Below, piece by piece: positions 32,059 through 39,731 of a DNA stretch of 61,340 bases (positions are counted from its first letter, which is position 1; each line of letters begins with the position of its first letter). Both the position numbers and the translations under genes were made by a program. The notes beneath the pieces are model-generated. The model saw only the letters and a program-made list of their open reading frames with translations, made no database searches and had not been told where the DNA came from. The stretch lies in NCBI RefSeq assembly GCF_000716875.1, contig NZ_JNWQ01000039.1, positions 1 through 61,340 on the forward strand. Reading direction: 5' to 3'. This stretch comes from Streptomyces novaecaesareae (GTDB lineage: Bacteria; Actinomycetota; Actinomycetes; Streptomycetales; Streptomycetaceae).

Positions 32059-32841
32059 ATGGAAATCGTGATCGTCCCTGACGCCCCTGCGGCCGGCGAA
32101 CTCATCGCTGCGGCGATCACCGATCTGCTGACCGACAAGCCGGACGCCCTGCTCGGCGTGGCCACCGGCTCGACCCCGCTGCCGATCTACCAAGCCCTCG
32201 CCGCGCGGGTCCGCGACGGCCGGCTGAACGCCTCCCGGGCCAGGATCTGCCAGCTGGACGAGTACGTCGGCCTGCCCGCCGGGCACCCCGAGTCCTACCG
32301 CTCGGTGGTGCTGCGCGAGGTCGTGGAGCCGCTCGGCCTGACCGAGGACTCCTTCCTGGGCCCGGACGGCAACGCGACCGACATCGCCGCGGCGGCCACC
32401 GCCTACGACCGCGCGCTGGCCGAGGCCGGCGGCGTCGACCTCCAGCTGCTCGGCATCGGCACGGACGGCCACATCGGCTTCAACGAGCCCTGCTCCTCGC
32501 TCGCCTCCCGGACCCGGATCAAGACCCTGACCCGGCAGACCCGCGAGGACAACGCGCGCTTCTTCGACAGCATCGACGAGGTCCCGCACCACGTCATCAC
32601 CCAGGGCATCGGCACCATCCTGGAGGCCCGCCACCTGGTGCTGCTGGCCACCGGCGAGGCCAAGGCCGAGGCTGTCGCCCGCTCCGTCGAGGGCCCGCTG
32701 TCCGCCGCCGTCCCCGCCTCGGCACTCCAGCTCCACCCGCACGCCACCGTGGTGGTCGACGAGGCCGCCGCCTCCAGGCTCAAGCTCGCCGACTACTTCC
32801 GCGACACCTACGCGGCCAAGCCGACCTGGCAGAAGCTCTGA
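32059..32841 (+). CDS. nagB: glucosamine-6-phosphate deaminase
   Basis: The 260-residue protein is a full-length NagB. It has LLGVATGSTPLPIYQAL (phosphate loop), CQLDEYVGL with the catalytic Asp, LLGIGTDGHIGFNEPCSS with the ring-opening His, and EVPHHVITQGIGTIL followed by LLATGEAKAEAVA. It converts glucosamine-6-phosphate to fructose-6-phosphate and ammonia, the last step of N-acetylglucosamine and chitin use. Two dre sites directly upstream place it under DasR, so amino-sugar supply induces it. There is no nagA next to it. It is monocistronic, with a terminator at 32915. Confidence 0.97.
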   Translation: MEIVIVPDAPAAGELIAAAITDLLTDKPDALLGVATGSTPLPIYQALAARVRDGRLNASRARICQLDEYVGLPAGHPESYRSVVLREVVEPLGLTEDSFLGPDGNATDIAAAATAYDRALAEAGGVDLQLLGIGTDGHIGFNEPCSSLASRTRIKTLTRQTREDNARFFDSIDEVPHHVITQGIGTILEARHLVLLATGEAKAEAVARSVEGPLSAAVPASALQLHPHATVVVDEAAASRLKLADYFRDTYAAKPTWQKL

Positions 32842-32914
32842 GCGCAGATGCGATGAAGCGCTGAACGCCTGCGCGCGGCCGTGACAGCCGTGATGCCCGT
32901 GACGGCCGGGGCGC

Positions 32915-32941
32915 CGGCCCGCCGAGGAGATCGGCGGGCCG
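32915..32941. terminator. terminator between nagB and the convergent aminotransferase
   Basis: CGGCCCGCCGA pairs with TCGGCGGGCCG (11 bp) around a GGAGA loop. It probably serves both strands. Confidence 0.82.
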
Positions 32942-32975
32942 CTGCCCCGGCCGTTTCGGTGTCCGTCGGGCCCGG

Positions 32976-34106
32976 TCAGCGCTTGCGGAGCCAGTCGGCG
33001 AAGGCTTCCAGCGCCGGGCCCGGGTCGCGGCGGCCGACGCCGATGCGGAACCGGTCGGTCGGGGTGGGCGTCAGCTCGGAGCGGAAGATGCTCGCGGGCA
33101 GGAGGAGGACGCCCGCCTGTTCGACCAGTGCCGTGCAGAACTCCTCCACGCCGTCCGCCCCGAGGTAGCGCGGGTAGGCGACGCAGCCGCCGGCCGGAGC
33201 GCGCCACTCGAAGAGGTCGGCGAACTCGGCGAAGAAGGCGTCGAACCGCGGCAGGTTCTCCGCGATGATGCCGCGGTTTCGCTCCAGGATCCGCTCCCGG
33301 GCGGTGATCGCGATCCGGGCCAGCACCTCGCTGGGCGCCGAGTTGCAGATCGTGGCGTAGTGCTTGGCTCGTTCCAGCCGGGAGCGCAACTCCCGGTCCC
33401 GGCAGGCGATCCAGCCGATCCGCAGGCCGGGCAGGCCGAGCGACTTGGAGGTGACGTTGAGCGAGAGGGCGCGTTCGGAGAGGTCGGCGGCCTGCGGCAG
33501 GGTGCGGGCCCGGTCGTGTTCCAGGCCCCGGTAGACCTCGTCCGAGAACAGCCGGATGCCGCGTTCGTCGCAGATTTCGGCGAGCCGGGCGAAGTCGGCG
33601 GCGTCGATCACCCCGCCGGTCGGGTTGTTGGGGAAGTTGACCGACAGCACCTTGGTGTTCGGGCGCAGCGCCGCCTCGACCGCGTCGAGGTCGAGCGCCC
33701 AGTCCTGCCGCTCGTCGAGGGCGACGCCGGTGACCTCGCACAGGGAGAGCGGGATGGTCTCGGCGGACTGGTAGTTCGGGGTCACCACGACCGCGTGGTC
33801 GCCCGGTTCGAGCAGCACCCGCATGGCGAGGTCGAGCCCCTCCTGGGCGCCGCCGAAGCAGATCACGTCGTCCGCGTCGATCCGCTCGTACATTCCGGCG
33901 ATCGCCCGGCGCAGCCCCGGGTCGCCGAAGGTCTCGGTGTAGCCGAGGGAGAGGGTGTCCCAGGCCTCGCGGTCCTCGGGGCCGGCCAGGGCGAGCAGTT
34001 CGGCCATGGTCATGGTCTGGGCGTCGGAGGCGGTGAGGTGGTGGCGGGCGGTGAACTCCCAGCGCGAGAAGTGGGTTTCGAGGCGGAAGTCGGGGAGCTG
34101 GGGCAT
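32976..34106 (-). CDS. PLP-dependent class I/II aminotransferase
   Basis: The 376-residue protein is a fold-type-I aminotransferase: LSLGYTETFGDPGLRRAIAG, FGGAQEGLDLAMRVLLEPG, VNFPNNPTGGVI, FSDEVYRGLEHD, the PLP lysine in NVTSKSLGLPGLRIGW, and a closing DRFRIGVGR with the carboxylate-binding Arg. The N-terminal part resembles capreomycidine-synthase-like and related enzymes, but no partner hydroxylase is nearby. The ATG lies five bases after the stop codon of the YheO-like regulator, so they form one operon. The regulator's ligand is probably this enzyme's amino-acid substrate. The substrate cannot be read from sequence. Confidence 0.9.
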   Translation of the reverse strand: MPQLPDFRLETHFSRWEFTARHHLTASDAQTMTMAELLALAGPEDREAWDTLSLGYTETFGDPGLRRAIAGMYERIDADDVICFGGAQEGLDLAMRVLLEPGDHAVVVTPNYQSAETIPLSLCEVTGVALDERQDWALDLDAVEAALRPNTKVLSVNFPNNPTGGVIDAADFARLAEICDERGIRLFSDEVYRGLEHDRARTLPQAADLSERALSLNVTSKSLGLPGLRIGWIACRDRELRSRLERAKHYATICNSAPSEVLARIAITARERILERNRGIIAENLPRFDAFFAEFADLFEWRAPAGGCVAYPRYLGADGVEEFCTALVEQAGVLLLPASIFRSELTPTPTDRFRIGVGRRDPGPALEAFADWLRKR

Positions 34107-34111
34107 GGGGG

Positions 34112-34777
34112 CTATTCCTTCCTGAGGCCGGCCGGGTGCTTGAGCTCGGCGAGCAGGCTGTAGGCGGTGGAGCGGGAGATCCGCAGCGCGGTGGCGACGG
34201 CGGGCACGGCGCGACGGACGGCGAACACCCCGGCCTCGTCGAGTCGGCGCAGCACGGTGAGCCGGTCCTCGCGGGTGAAGCGCTCCAGCGGGCGGCCCTG
34301 TGCGCGGACGTGGCCGCCGATCACGTCGTTCATCCGCTCCGTCCAGTCGCGTTCGAAGAGCGGTTCGGGGCGCGGTGCGGTGGGGGCGGCGAAGCCGGCC
34401 AGCAGGGCGGCGGCCTGTTCCAGCGGGCCCCGGTCGAGGTTGACGCAGAGCACCGCCGCGGGCCGGTCGGCGTCGTCGCGCAGCACGGCGCTGACCGAGG
34501 AGAGCCGGCGTCCGTCGGGCAGCAGCTTCTCGTACGGGCCGTAGACGTCGGGGGCGGAGGGGTCGATCTCGTCGAGTTCGCCGAGCAGCGACGGGTCGCC
34601 GGGGGCCCGGGGGGTCATCGGGTTCCAGATGGCCAGTACCCGGTCGGTGGTGGGATCGTGCAGCACGACCTCGGCGTAGGGGCCGAGCAGCAGGGCGACC
34701 GCCCGGCAGGCCGGGGCGAAGGTCCGTACCCGCGGGTCGGGGGTGCCCGATGGCGAGTCGTGGGTGTCCGGAGGCAT
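34112..34777 (-). CDS. YheO/DauR-like PAS-HTH transcriptional regulator
   Basis: The 221-residue protein has an N-terminal YheO-type PAS domain (about 20-125: LLGPYAEVVLHDPTTDRVLAIWN, VSAVLRDDADRPAAVLCVN) and a C-terminal helix-turn-helix (about 165-215: LTVLRRLDEAGVFAVRRAV, ATALRISRSTAYSLLAEL). DauR-type members repress D-amino-acid catabolism genes; others are little studied. The ATG at 34775-34777 has no ribosome-binding site; a TACAGT -10 lies six bases before it, so the mRNA is probably leaderless. A palindrome overlaps that -10 and suggests autoregulation of the regulator-aminotransferase operon. Confidence 0.85.
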   Translation of the reverse strand: MPPDTHDSPSGTPDPRVRTFAPACRAVALLLGPYAEVVLHDPTTDRVLAIWNPMTPRAPGDPSLLGELDEIDPSAPDVYGPYEKLLPDGRRLSSVSAVLRDDADRPAAVLCVNLDRGPLEQAAALLAGFAAPTAPRPEPLFERDWTERMNDVIGGHVRAQGRPLERFTREDRLTVLRRLDEAGVFAVRRAVPAVATALRISRSTAYSLLAELKHPAGLRKE

Positions 34778-34812
34778 GTCTGGACTGTACGTCCAGTCCG
34801 GACGATTCGTCC
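34778..34812 (-). promoter_or_regulatory. leaderless promoter with operator palindromes
   Basis: On the minus strand TGGACG (-35), an 18-bp spacer, TACAGT (-10, plus coordinates 34784-34789) and six bases lead straight to the ATG. The palindrome GGACTG-TACGTC-CAGTCC (34782-34799) covers the -10, and GGACG-ATT-CGTCC (34800-34812) follows. Confidence 0.6.
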
Positions 34813-34825
34813 AGGACGGCCGACG

Positions 34826-34860
34826 CCGCGGCCCGCCGGAACGTTCCGGCGGGGCCGCGG
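34826..34860 (-). terminator. terminator after the YVTN-propeller gene
   Basis: CCGCGGCC and GGCCGCGG flank the 18-bp palindrome CGCCGGAACGTTCCGGCG, with one bulged G. It lies about 58 bp past the stop codon. Confidence 0.75.
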
Positions 34861-34917
34861 TGCACTCGCCTTCAGGACGCTCGCCCTCGGGACGGGCGTT
34901 CTCGGGACGGTCGGGCG

Positions 34918-36567
34918 CTACGTGCAGGTGATCACCAGCCCCAGGACGGAGGAGCAGCTGCGGGTGTCCTGGCTGGTGGCGGGCGACGGGTCGGCGGGCA
35001 CTCCGGCGGTGCGGGCGACGGTGACGTCCCAGCTGCGGATCAGGGAGAGCAGGCCGACAGTGACCGAGAAGTGCCGGGTGGTGCTCGCGCCCTTGGCGAG
35101 CGGTGCGGCCAGCGTGCAGCTGCGCTTGCCCGCGGCGATCGAGCAGTCGGTGGAGGTGGCGGTGAGCCCGCTGGGCAGGCCGGCGGCGACGGTGGCCGAG
35201 GTCAGCTCATCGGGCCCCTGGTTGGTGAGCGTGACCGTGTAGTCGACGCGGCTCGCGAGCAGGTGGGTGACCGGGGTCGCGGTGAGCGCGACGGCCAGGT
35301 GGGCGCTCGGCGCGGTGTAGGTGAAGTGGTCCGCGGCGACGGCCGCGCTGGTGCCGCCCGCCGTGGTGACCTGGACGTCCACCGCGCCGGTCACGGTGGT
35401 GGCGGGGGCGGTGGCGGTGCAGCTGGTCCTGGTGCAGCTGAACGCGGTGGCGGCGCCGGCCGCGCCGAAGGTCACGGCGGTGGCGCCGTTGAGGTCGGTG
35501 CCGGTGACGGTCACGATGGTGCCGCCCACCCCGGAGCCGCTGCTCGGGGTGACCGCGGTCACGGCCGGCACCGGCAGCGGGAAGTTCAGCGCCTGGACGG
35601 TGCCGCCGGTGAAGTCCGCGAGGTAGCCGCGCCGCCCGTCGGCGGTCAGCGCCAGGGTGTACGGGCTCGCGCCCACCGGGACGGTGGCGGTGACGGTCCG
35701 GCTCGCGGTGTCCACGACGCTCAGCGTGTTGTCCGCGTAGTTGGACACGTATGCGGCGGCGCCGTCCGGGGCCACCGTGACGGCGTATGGGCCGGAGCCG
35801 ACCGGGACGGTGCCGAGGAGCGTGTTCGCGGCGGTGTCGATCACGGCGGCGGTGCTGTCGTCGGCGTCGGCCGCCCAGAGCCTGCCGCCGTCCGGGCTGA
35901 GTGCGAGGCCGAAGGCGCTGTGGCCGACGGGAACGGTGGCGCTCACCGTGCTGCCCACGGTGTCGATCACGTTCACCGCCTTGTCGCCGGAGGCCGCCAC
36001 GTACAGCCGCCTGCCGTCCGCCGAGACGGCCAGCCCGTGCGGCTCGGCGCCGACCGGGACGGTCGCGGTCACCGTGTCGGACGACGTGTCCAGCACGCTC
36101 ACGGTGTTGGCGGAGGCGTTGCTCACATAGGCGCGCGAGCCGTCCGGTGAGAGGACGAGGCCCCAGGGCTGGGAGCCGACCGGCACGGTCGCCGTGACGG
36201 TGTTGCTCGCGGTGTCCACGACGCTGACCGTGTTGTCCAGGTGGTGCGTCAGGTAGGCGCGGTGCCCGTCGGGCGAGAGGGCGACCGCGTACGAGCCGGT
36301 GCCGACGGTGAAGCTGCCGCTTACGGTGTTGGTCGCGGTGTCCAGCACGCTGACGGTGCCGCTGCTCTGGCTGGTCACGTAGACATGGCCGCCGTCCGGC
36401 GTCAGGGCCACGCCCGCCGGGTAGGGCGCCACCGGCACCTGGGCCGTGACGGTCGGCGGCGGGGCCGCGGCCGCGGCGGTGGCCGGCTGGGACAGCAGTG
36501 CGGCCGTGGCCGCGGCTATCGCGGTCACGGCCGTCACGGTGCGACGGGGTGCTCGGCGTGTTCTCAC
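34918..36567 (-). CDS. secreted seven-bladed YVTN beta-propeller with IPT/TIG and DUF11-like domains
   Basis: The 549-residue protein has a signal peptide (RRTVTAVTAIAAATAALLS, cleavage near AAAAA). Seven repeats of about 42 residues follow (about 40-335), each with the pattern TVTATVPVGSxPxGLALSPDG, YVSN and SVVDTAS, which make one complete propeller. Next come an IPT/TIG immunoglobulin-like domain (about 340-425: PAVTAVTPSSGSGVGGTIVT) and a DUF11-like beta domain (about 430-549: YTVTLTNQGPDELTSATV). Such proteins sit outside the cell and probably bind wall or matrix material. The GTG follows GGAGAG. The repeats are diverged, so this is an old propeller, not a recent amplification. Confidence 0.9.
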   Translation of the reverse strand: MRTRRAPRRTVTAVTAIAAATAALLSQPATAAAAAPPPTVTAQVPVAPYPAGVALTPDGGHVYVTSQSSGTVSVLDTATNTVSGSFTVGTGSYAVALSPDGHRAYLTHHLDNTVSVVDTASNTVTATVPVGSQPWGLVLSPDGSRAYVSNASANTVSVLDTSSDTVTATVPVGAEPHGLAVSADGRRLYVAASGDKAVNVIDTVGSTVSATVPVGHSAFGLALSPDGGRLWAADADDSTAAVIDTAANTLLGTVPVGSGPYAVTVAPDGAAAYVSNYADNTLSVVDTASRTVTATVPVGASPYTLALTADGRRGYLADFTGGTVQALNFPLPVPAVTAVTPSSGSGVGGTIVTVTGTDLNGATAVTFGAAGAATAFSCTRTSCTATAPATTVTGAVDVQVTTAGGTSAAVAADHFTYTAPSAHLAVALTATPVTHLLASRVDYTVTLTNQGPDELTSATVAAGLPSGLTATSTDCSIAAGKRSCTLAAPLAKGASTTRHFSVTVGLLSLIRSWDVTVARTAGVPADPSPATSQDTRSCSSVLGLVITCT

Positions 36568-36725
36568 GGATCTCTCCAGCGGGGTCGGTGGTGCGGGGTC
36601 TGAGCCGCAGGGCAGCGTAGAAGCCGGTCTGACCGGCCGTCAGGAGCTGATCGTTACTGTTGCCAACTGTTCAGATTCGACCGATTCGCCGCGACGGCCT
36701 CCCGGCCGGACGGAGCGCGATCGGG

Positions 36726-36759
36726 CAGGGCGGGATCGTGCAGGGCGGGATCGTGCAGG
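36726..36759. repeat. 15-bp tandem repeat upstream of nsrR
   Basis: CAGGGCGGGATCGTG occurs twice (36726-36740, 36741-36755), followed by a partial third copy, directly upstream of the nsrR promoter. Confidence 0.85.
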
Positions 36760-36760
36760 A

Positions 36761-36792
36761 AATTGGAGTTGTGGAGTCGTATTCGCTAGCGT
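36761..36792 (+). promoter_or_regulatory. leaderless nsrR promoter with NsrR-like site
   Basis: TTGGAG (36763-36768), an 18-bp spacer and TAGCGT (36787-36792) lie seven bases before the GTG, so transcription should begin at or next to the start codon. AATTGGAGTTGTGGAGTCGT continuing to 36783 forms a 23-bp imperfect inverted repeat over the -35. Its reverse complement matches the hmpA site (37333-37355) at 15 of 23 positions. Autorepression by NsrR is inferred. Confidence 0.7.
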
Positions 36793-36799
36793 TTCGAAC

Positions 36800-37255
36800 G
36801 TGAGGCTGACCAAGAGCACCGACATCGCCCTCCGCATCGCCATGCGACTGGCGGTCCTGAGCGAGAGCGACAACCCGACCACCCGCGAGGTGGCCGAGTC
36901 GGTGGGCGTGCCGTACACCCATGCGGCGAAGGTGGTCAGCCGCCTGCAGCACCTGGGGGTGGTGGAGGCCCGGCGCGGTCGCGGCGGCGGGCTGATGCTC
37001 ACCTTCGCCGGGCGGACCGGTTCGCTCGGGCTGCTGCTGCGAGAGCTGGAAGGGGTCGGCGACGTGGTCGGCTGCGAGGACGACCCACCGTGCCCACTGC
37101 GGGCCGCGTGCCGGCTGCGCGGGGCGCTGCGCAACGCCCAGGAGGCCTTCTTCGCCACCCTCGACGGGCTCTGCATCGACGATCTGGTGGCCTCCCCCAC
37201 CGGGCCGGTCCTGCTCAGCCTCACCCCGAGACCCGCCGAGAAGTCCACCGGCTGA
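36800..37255 (+). CDS. nsrR: NsrR-type Rrf2 nitric-oxide-sensing repressor
   Basis: The 151-residue protein has the Rrf2 winged helix (MRLTKSTDIALRIAMRLAVL, VAESVGVPYTHAAKVVSRLQ, GVVEARRGRGGGLML) and three cysteines spaced C-x5-C-x5-C (residues about 93-105: CEDDPPCPLRAAC). This is the spacing of NsrR, whose [4Fe-4S] cluster reacts with nitric oxide and then leaves DNA. The next gene is hmpA, the classic NsrR target, with an NsrR-like site in between. The GTG has no ribosome-binding site but an ideally placed -10, so the mRNA is probably leaderless. Confidence 0.94.
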   Translation: MRLTKSTDIALRIAMRLAVLSESDNPTTREVAESVGVPYTHAAKVVSRLQHLGVVEARRGRGGGLMLTFAGRTGSLGLLLRELEGVGDVVGCEDDPPCPLRAACRLRGALRNAQEAFFATLDGLCIDDLVASPTGPVLLSLTPRPAEKSTG

Positions 37256-37332
37256 TCTCCCCGCCCATCCGCCCACCCCTTCACCCGCCCCTTCATCCGA
37301 CCGGGGCTGTGCGCCGCCAGTGCGCGGCCTTA

Positions 37333-37355
37333 AATACGAATCTCAGATACCAGTT
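37333..37355 (+). promoter_or_regulatory. NsrR-type operator before hmpA
   Basis: The 23-bp imperfect inverted repeat AATACGAATCTCAGATACCA plus GTT has the central palindrome ATCTCAGAT and AA/TT ends. It matches the general form of NsrR sites before streptomycete hmp genes and ends 14 bp before the hmpA start. Confidence 0.75.
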
Positions 37356-37369
37356 AGGAGCCCCCTCTG

Positions 37370-38551
37370 ATGCTGTCCGCCAAGTCCGCCGAGGTCATCG
37401 AGGCCACCCTGCCCGTCGTGGGCGCCGCCATCGGCGACATCACCCCGCGCTTCTACGACCGGATGTTCGCCGCCCGCCCGGAGCTGCTGCGCGACCTCTT
37501 CAACCGGGGCAACCAGGCCAACGGCACCCAGCGCCAGGCGCTGGCCGGCTCGATAGCCGCCTTCGCGTCGGCGCTGATCGCCCACCCGGACCAGCGCCCG
37601 GACGCGATGCTCGCGCGGATCGCCCACAAGCACGTCTCGGTCGGCATCGACAACGAGCAGTACAAGATCGTCCACGAGCACCTGTTCGCCGCCATCGTCG
37701 AGGTGCTCGGCGAGGCCGTCACCCCCGAGGTCGCCGCCGCCTGGGACGAGGTGTACTGGCTGATGGCCAACGCGCTGATCGCCGTCGAGGACCGGCTGCG
37801 CGCCGAGGTCGCCGCCGGCGGCGACCCGGCCGACCTGTGGCGCCCGTACACGGTGGTCACCCGCCACCAGGAGACCGGGACCGTCACCAGCTACCTCGTC
37901 CGCCCGGCCGACGGCCGTCCCGCCCCGGCCTCCCGGCCCGGCCAGTACGTCTCCGTGCGCACCGAACTGCCCGACGGCGCCCGGCAGATCCGCCAGTACA
38001 GCCTCTCCGGCGGCGCCGACGGCGCGCTGCGCTTCACCGTCAAGCGCGAGGCCGGCGGCGAGGTCTCCGGCCACCTGGACGACCACCTGCGGGCCGGCGA
38101 CACGATCGAACTCTCGCCCCCGCTGGGCGACATCGTCCTGGCCGACGGCGACGGCCCGCTCCTGCTCGCCTCCGCCGGCATCGGCAACACCCCGATGACC
38201 GCGATGCTCGACCACCTGGCCGCCACCGGCTCCACCCGCCGGATCATCTCGGTGCACGGCGACCGCGACCAGCTCAGCCACGCCTTCCGCGCCGATCTGG
38301 AGCAGCTCACCGCCAAGCTGCCCGACGCCACCGCCCACGTCTTCTACGAGCAGCCGCTCGGCGAGTGGCCGACCGAGCGCACCGGGCTGGTGGACCTCTC
38401 CTCCGTCGACGTCCCGGCTGGCACCACCGCCTACCTCTGCGGTCCGCTGCCCTTCCTGCGCGCCGTCCGCGGACAGCTGCTGGCGGCGGGCATCCCGGCG
38501 GCGGACATCCACTACGAGGTGTTCGGCCCGGACCTCTGGCTCGGCGCCTGA
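37370..38551 (+). CDS. hmpA: flavohemoglobin, nitric oxide dioxygenase
   Basis: The 393-residue protein has a globin domain (1-140) with the proximal His in AHKHVSVGI, followed by an FAD-binding ferredoxin-reductase domain (about 150-255: RPGQYVSVRTELPDG, RQYSLSGG) and an NAD-binding domain (about 260-393: LLLASAGIGNTPMTAML, YLCGPLPFLRAV, HYEVFGP). It oxidises nitric oxide to nitrate using O2 and NAD(P)H in the cytosol. The ATG follows AGGAG at nine bases. It lies 114 bp after nsrR with an NsrR-like site in the gap, so NO should induce it. Confidence 0.96.
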   Translation: MLSAKSAEVIEATLPVVGAAIGDITPRFYDRMFAARPELLRDLFNRGNQANGTQRQALAGSIAAFASALIAHPDQRPDAMLARIAHKHVSVGIDNEQYKIVHEHLFAAIVEVLGEAVTPEVAAAWDEVYWLMANALIAVEDRLRAEVAAGGDPADLWRPYTVVTRHQETGTVTSYLVRPADGRPAPASRPGQYVSVRTELPDGARQIRQYSLSGGADGALRFTVKREAGGEVSGHLDDHLRAGDTIELSPPLGDIVLADGDGPLLLASAGIGNTPMTAMLDHLAATGSTRRIISVHGDRDQLSHAFRADLEQLTAKLPDATAHVFYEQPLGEWPTERTGLVDLSSVDVPAGTTAYLCGPLPFLRAVRGQLLAAGIPAADIHYEVFGPDLWLGA

Positions 38552-38667
38552 CCCCACGTCCCGGGATCGGATGGGCTGGTCAGGATCCCACGACGGCAGC
38601 GGTCCGCTCGTACGTTCACGGGCGGGCCGCGCACCCTGGAGGTGCTCCTGACAGCCCCGGGGGTCCG

Positions 38668-39492
38668 CTACGGCCTGAGCTCCAGGGTGCAGCACTTGGC
38701 TCCGCCGCCGCCCTTCAGCAGCTCGGAGACGTCCACCGGGATCGGCTGGTAGCCGTGCTCGACCAGGCGGCCCGCCAGGTTCTTGGCCGTCTCCGGCAGC
38801 AGCACCCGGCGGCCGTCCGAGACCGCGTTGAGCCCGAACACCTCGGCGTCCGCGCGGTCGGCGAGGATCGCGTCCGGATAGAGCCGGCGCAGCAGGGCCC
38901 GGCTGTCGGCGTCGAAGGCCTCCGGGTAGTACATGACGTGGTCGTCGGCGAGGACGGCCAGCGCGGTGTCCAGGTGGTAGAAGCGCGGGTCGACCAGGGT
39001 CAGGCTGGTCACCGGGACGCCGAACAGCTCGCCCGCCTCGGCGTGCGCGGCGCGGGAGGTGCGGAAGCCCGTCCCGGCGAGCACCCGGCGGCCCACCACC
39101 AGGTGGTCGCCCTCGCCCTCGTTGACGTGGCCGGCGCGGCGCACCTCGCGGTAGCCGCGCTCGCGGAACCAGGCCTGGTAGGCCTCCGACTCGCCGGCGC
39201 GCTCCGGGTAGCGGAAGGTCGCCACCAGGGCCCGGCCGTCCAGCACGGTCGCGCCGTTGGCGGCGTAGACCATGTCGGGCAGGCCGGGCACCGGGTCGAT
39301 CAACTCGACGGTGTGGCCGAGCCGGCGGTAGGTCCGGTGCAGCCGCTCCCACTGGCGCAGCGCGAGCGCGGTGTCGGTGGGCTGGGCCGGGTCCATCCAC
39401 GGGTTGATCGCGTAGTCCACCGTGAAGTGCGTCGGCCGGCACATCAGGTAGCGCCGTGGCCTGGCGGTGCGCTCCGGGGTCTGCGGGGGCAT
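38668..39492 (-). CDS. ddaH: dimethylarginine dimethylaminohydrolase
   Basis: The 274-residue protein has the guanidine-modifying pentein fold: YLMCRPTHFTVDYAINPWMD at the start, PGLPDMVYAANGA, FRYPERAGE, NEGEGDHLVVG, VDPRFYHLDTALAVL with the catalytic His, and GGGAKCCTLELR with the nucleophilic Cys. DDAH hydrolyses methylated arginines to citrulline and a methylamine. The family also includes arginine-deiminase-like enzymes, so the methyl specificity is inferred from overall pattern. The ATG follows AAGGACGG. It is convergent with hmpA. Confidence 0.88.
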   Translation of the reverse strand: MPPQTPERTARPRRYLMCRPTHFTVDYAINPWMDPAQPTDTALALRQWERLHRTYRRLGHTVELIDPVPGLPDMVYAANGATVLDGRALVATFRYPERAGESEAYQAWFRERGYREVRRAGHVNEGEGDHLVVGRRVLAGTGFRTSRAAHAEAGELFGVPVTSLTLVDPRFYHLDTALAVLADDHVMYYPEAFDADSRALLRRLYPDAILADRADAEVFGLNAVSDGRRVLLPETAKNLAGRLVEHGYQPIPVDVSELLKGGGGAKCCTLELRP

Positions 39493-39731
39493 GGCTCGTC
39501 CGTCCTTGGGATCGCGGGGAGTTCCGGCTTCCGGGGTTCCGTCGCTGCGGGACCCCGCACTGTTCCCCAGGCGGCTGCCCCGGCTCCACCGTTCGCACAC
39601 CCGCGCGGGCGCCCCCGCTGGGCGCACGCCCCCGCGCACCCGGCGCGGGCCCCGGCGCACGGGTGTTCGGTGCCTCCGTCCTTACCCGGGCCGTCCTTAC
39701 CCGGGGCCGTACTTGCGCGAGGACGTGCCTG

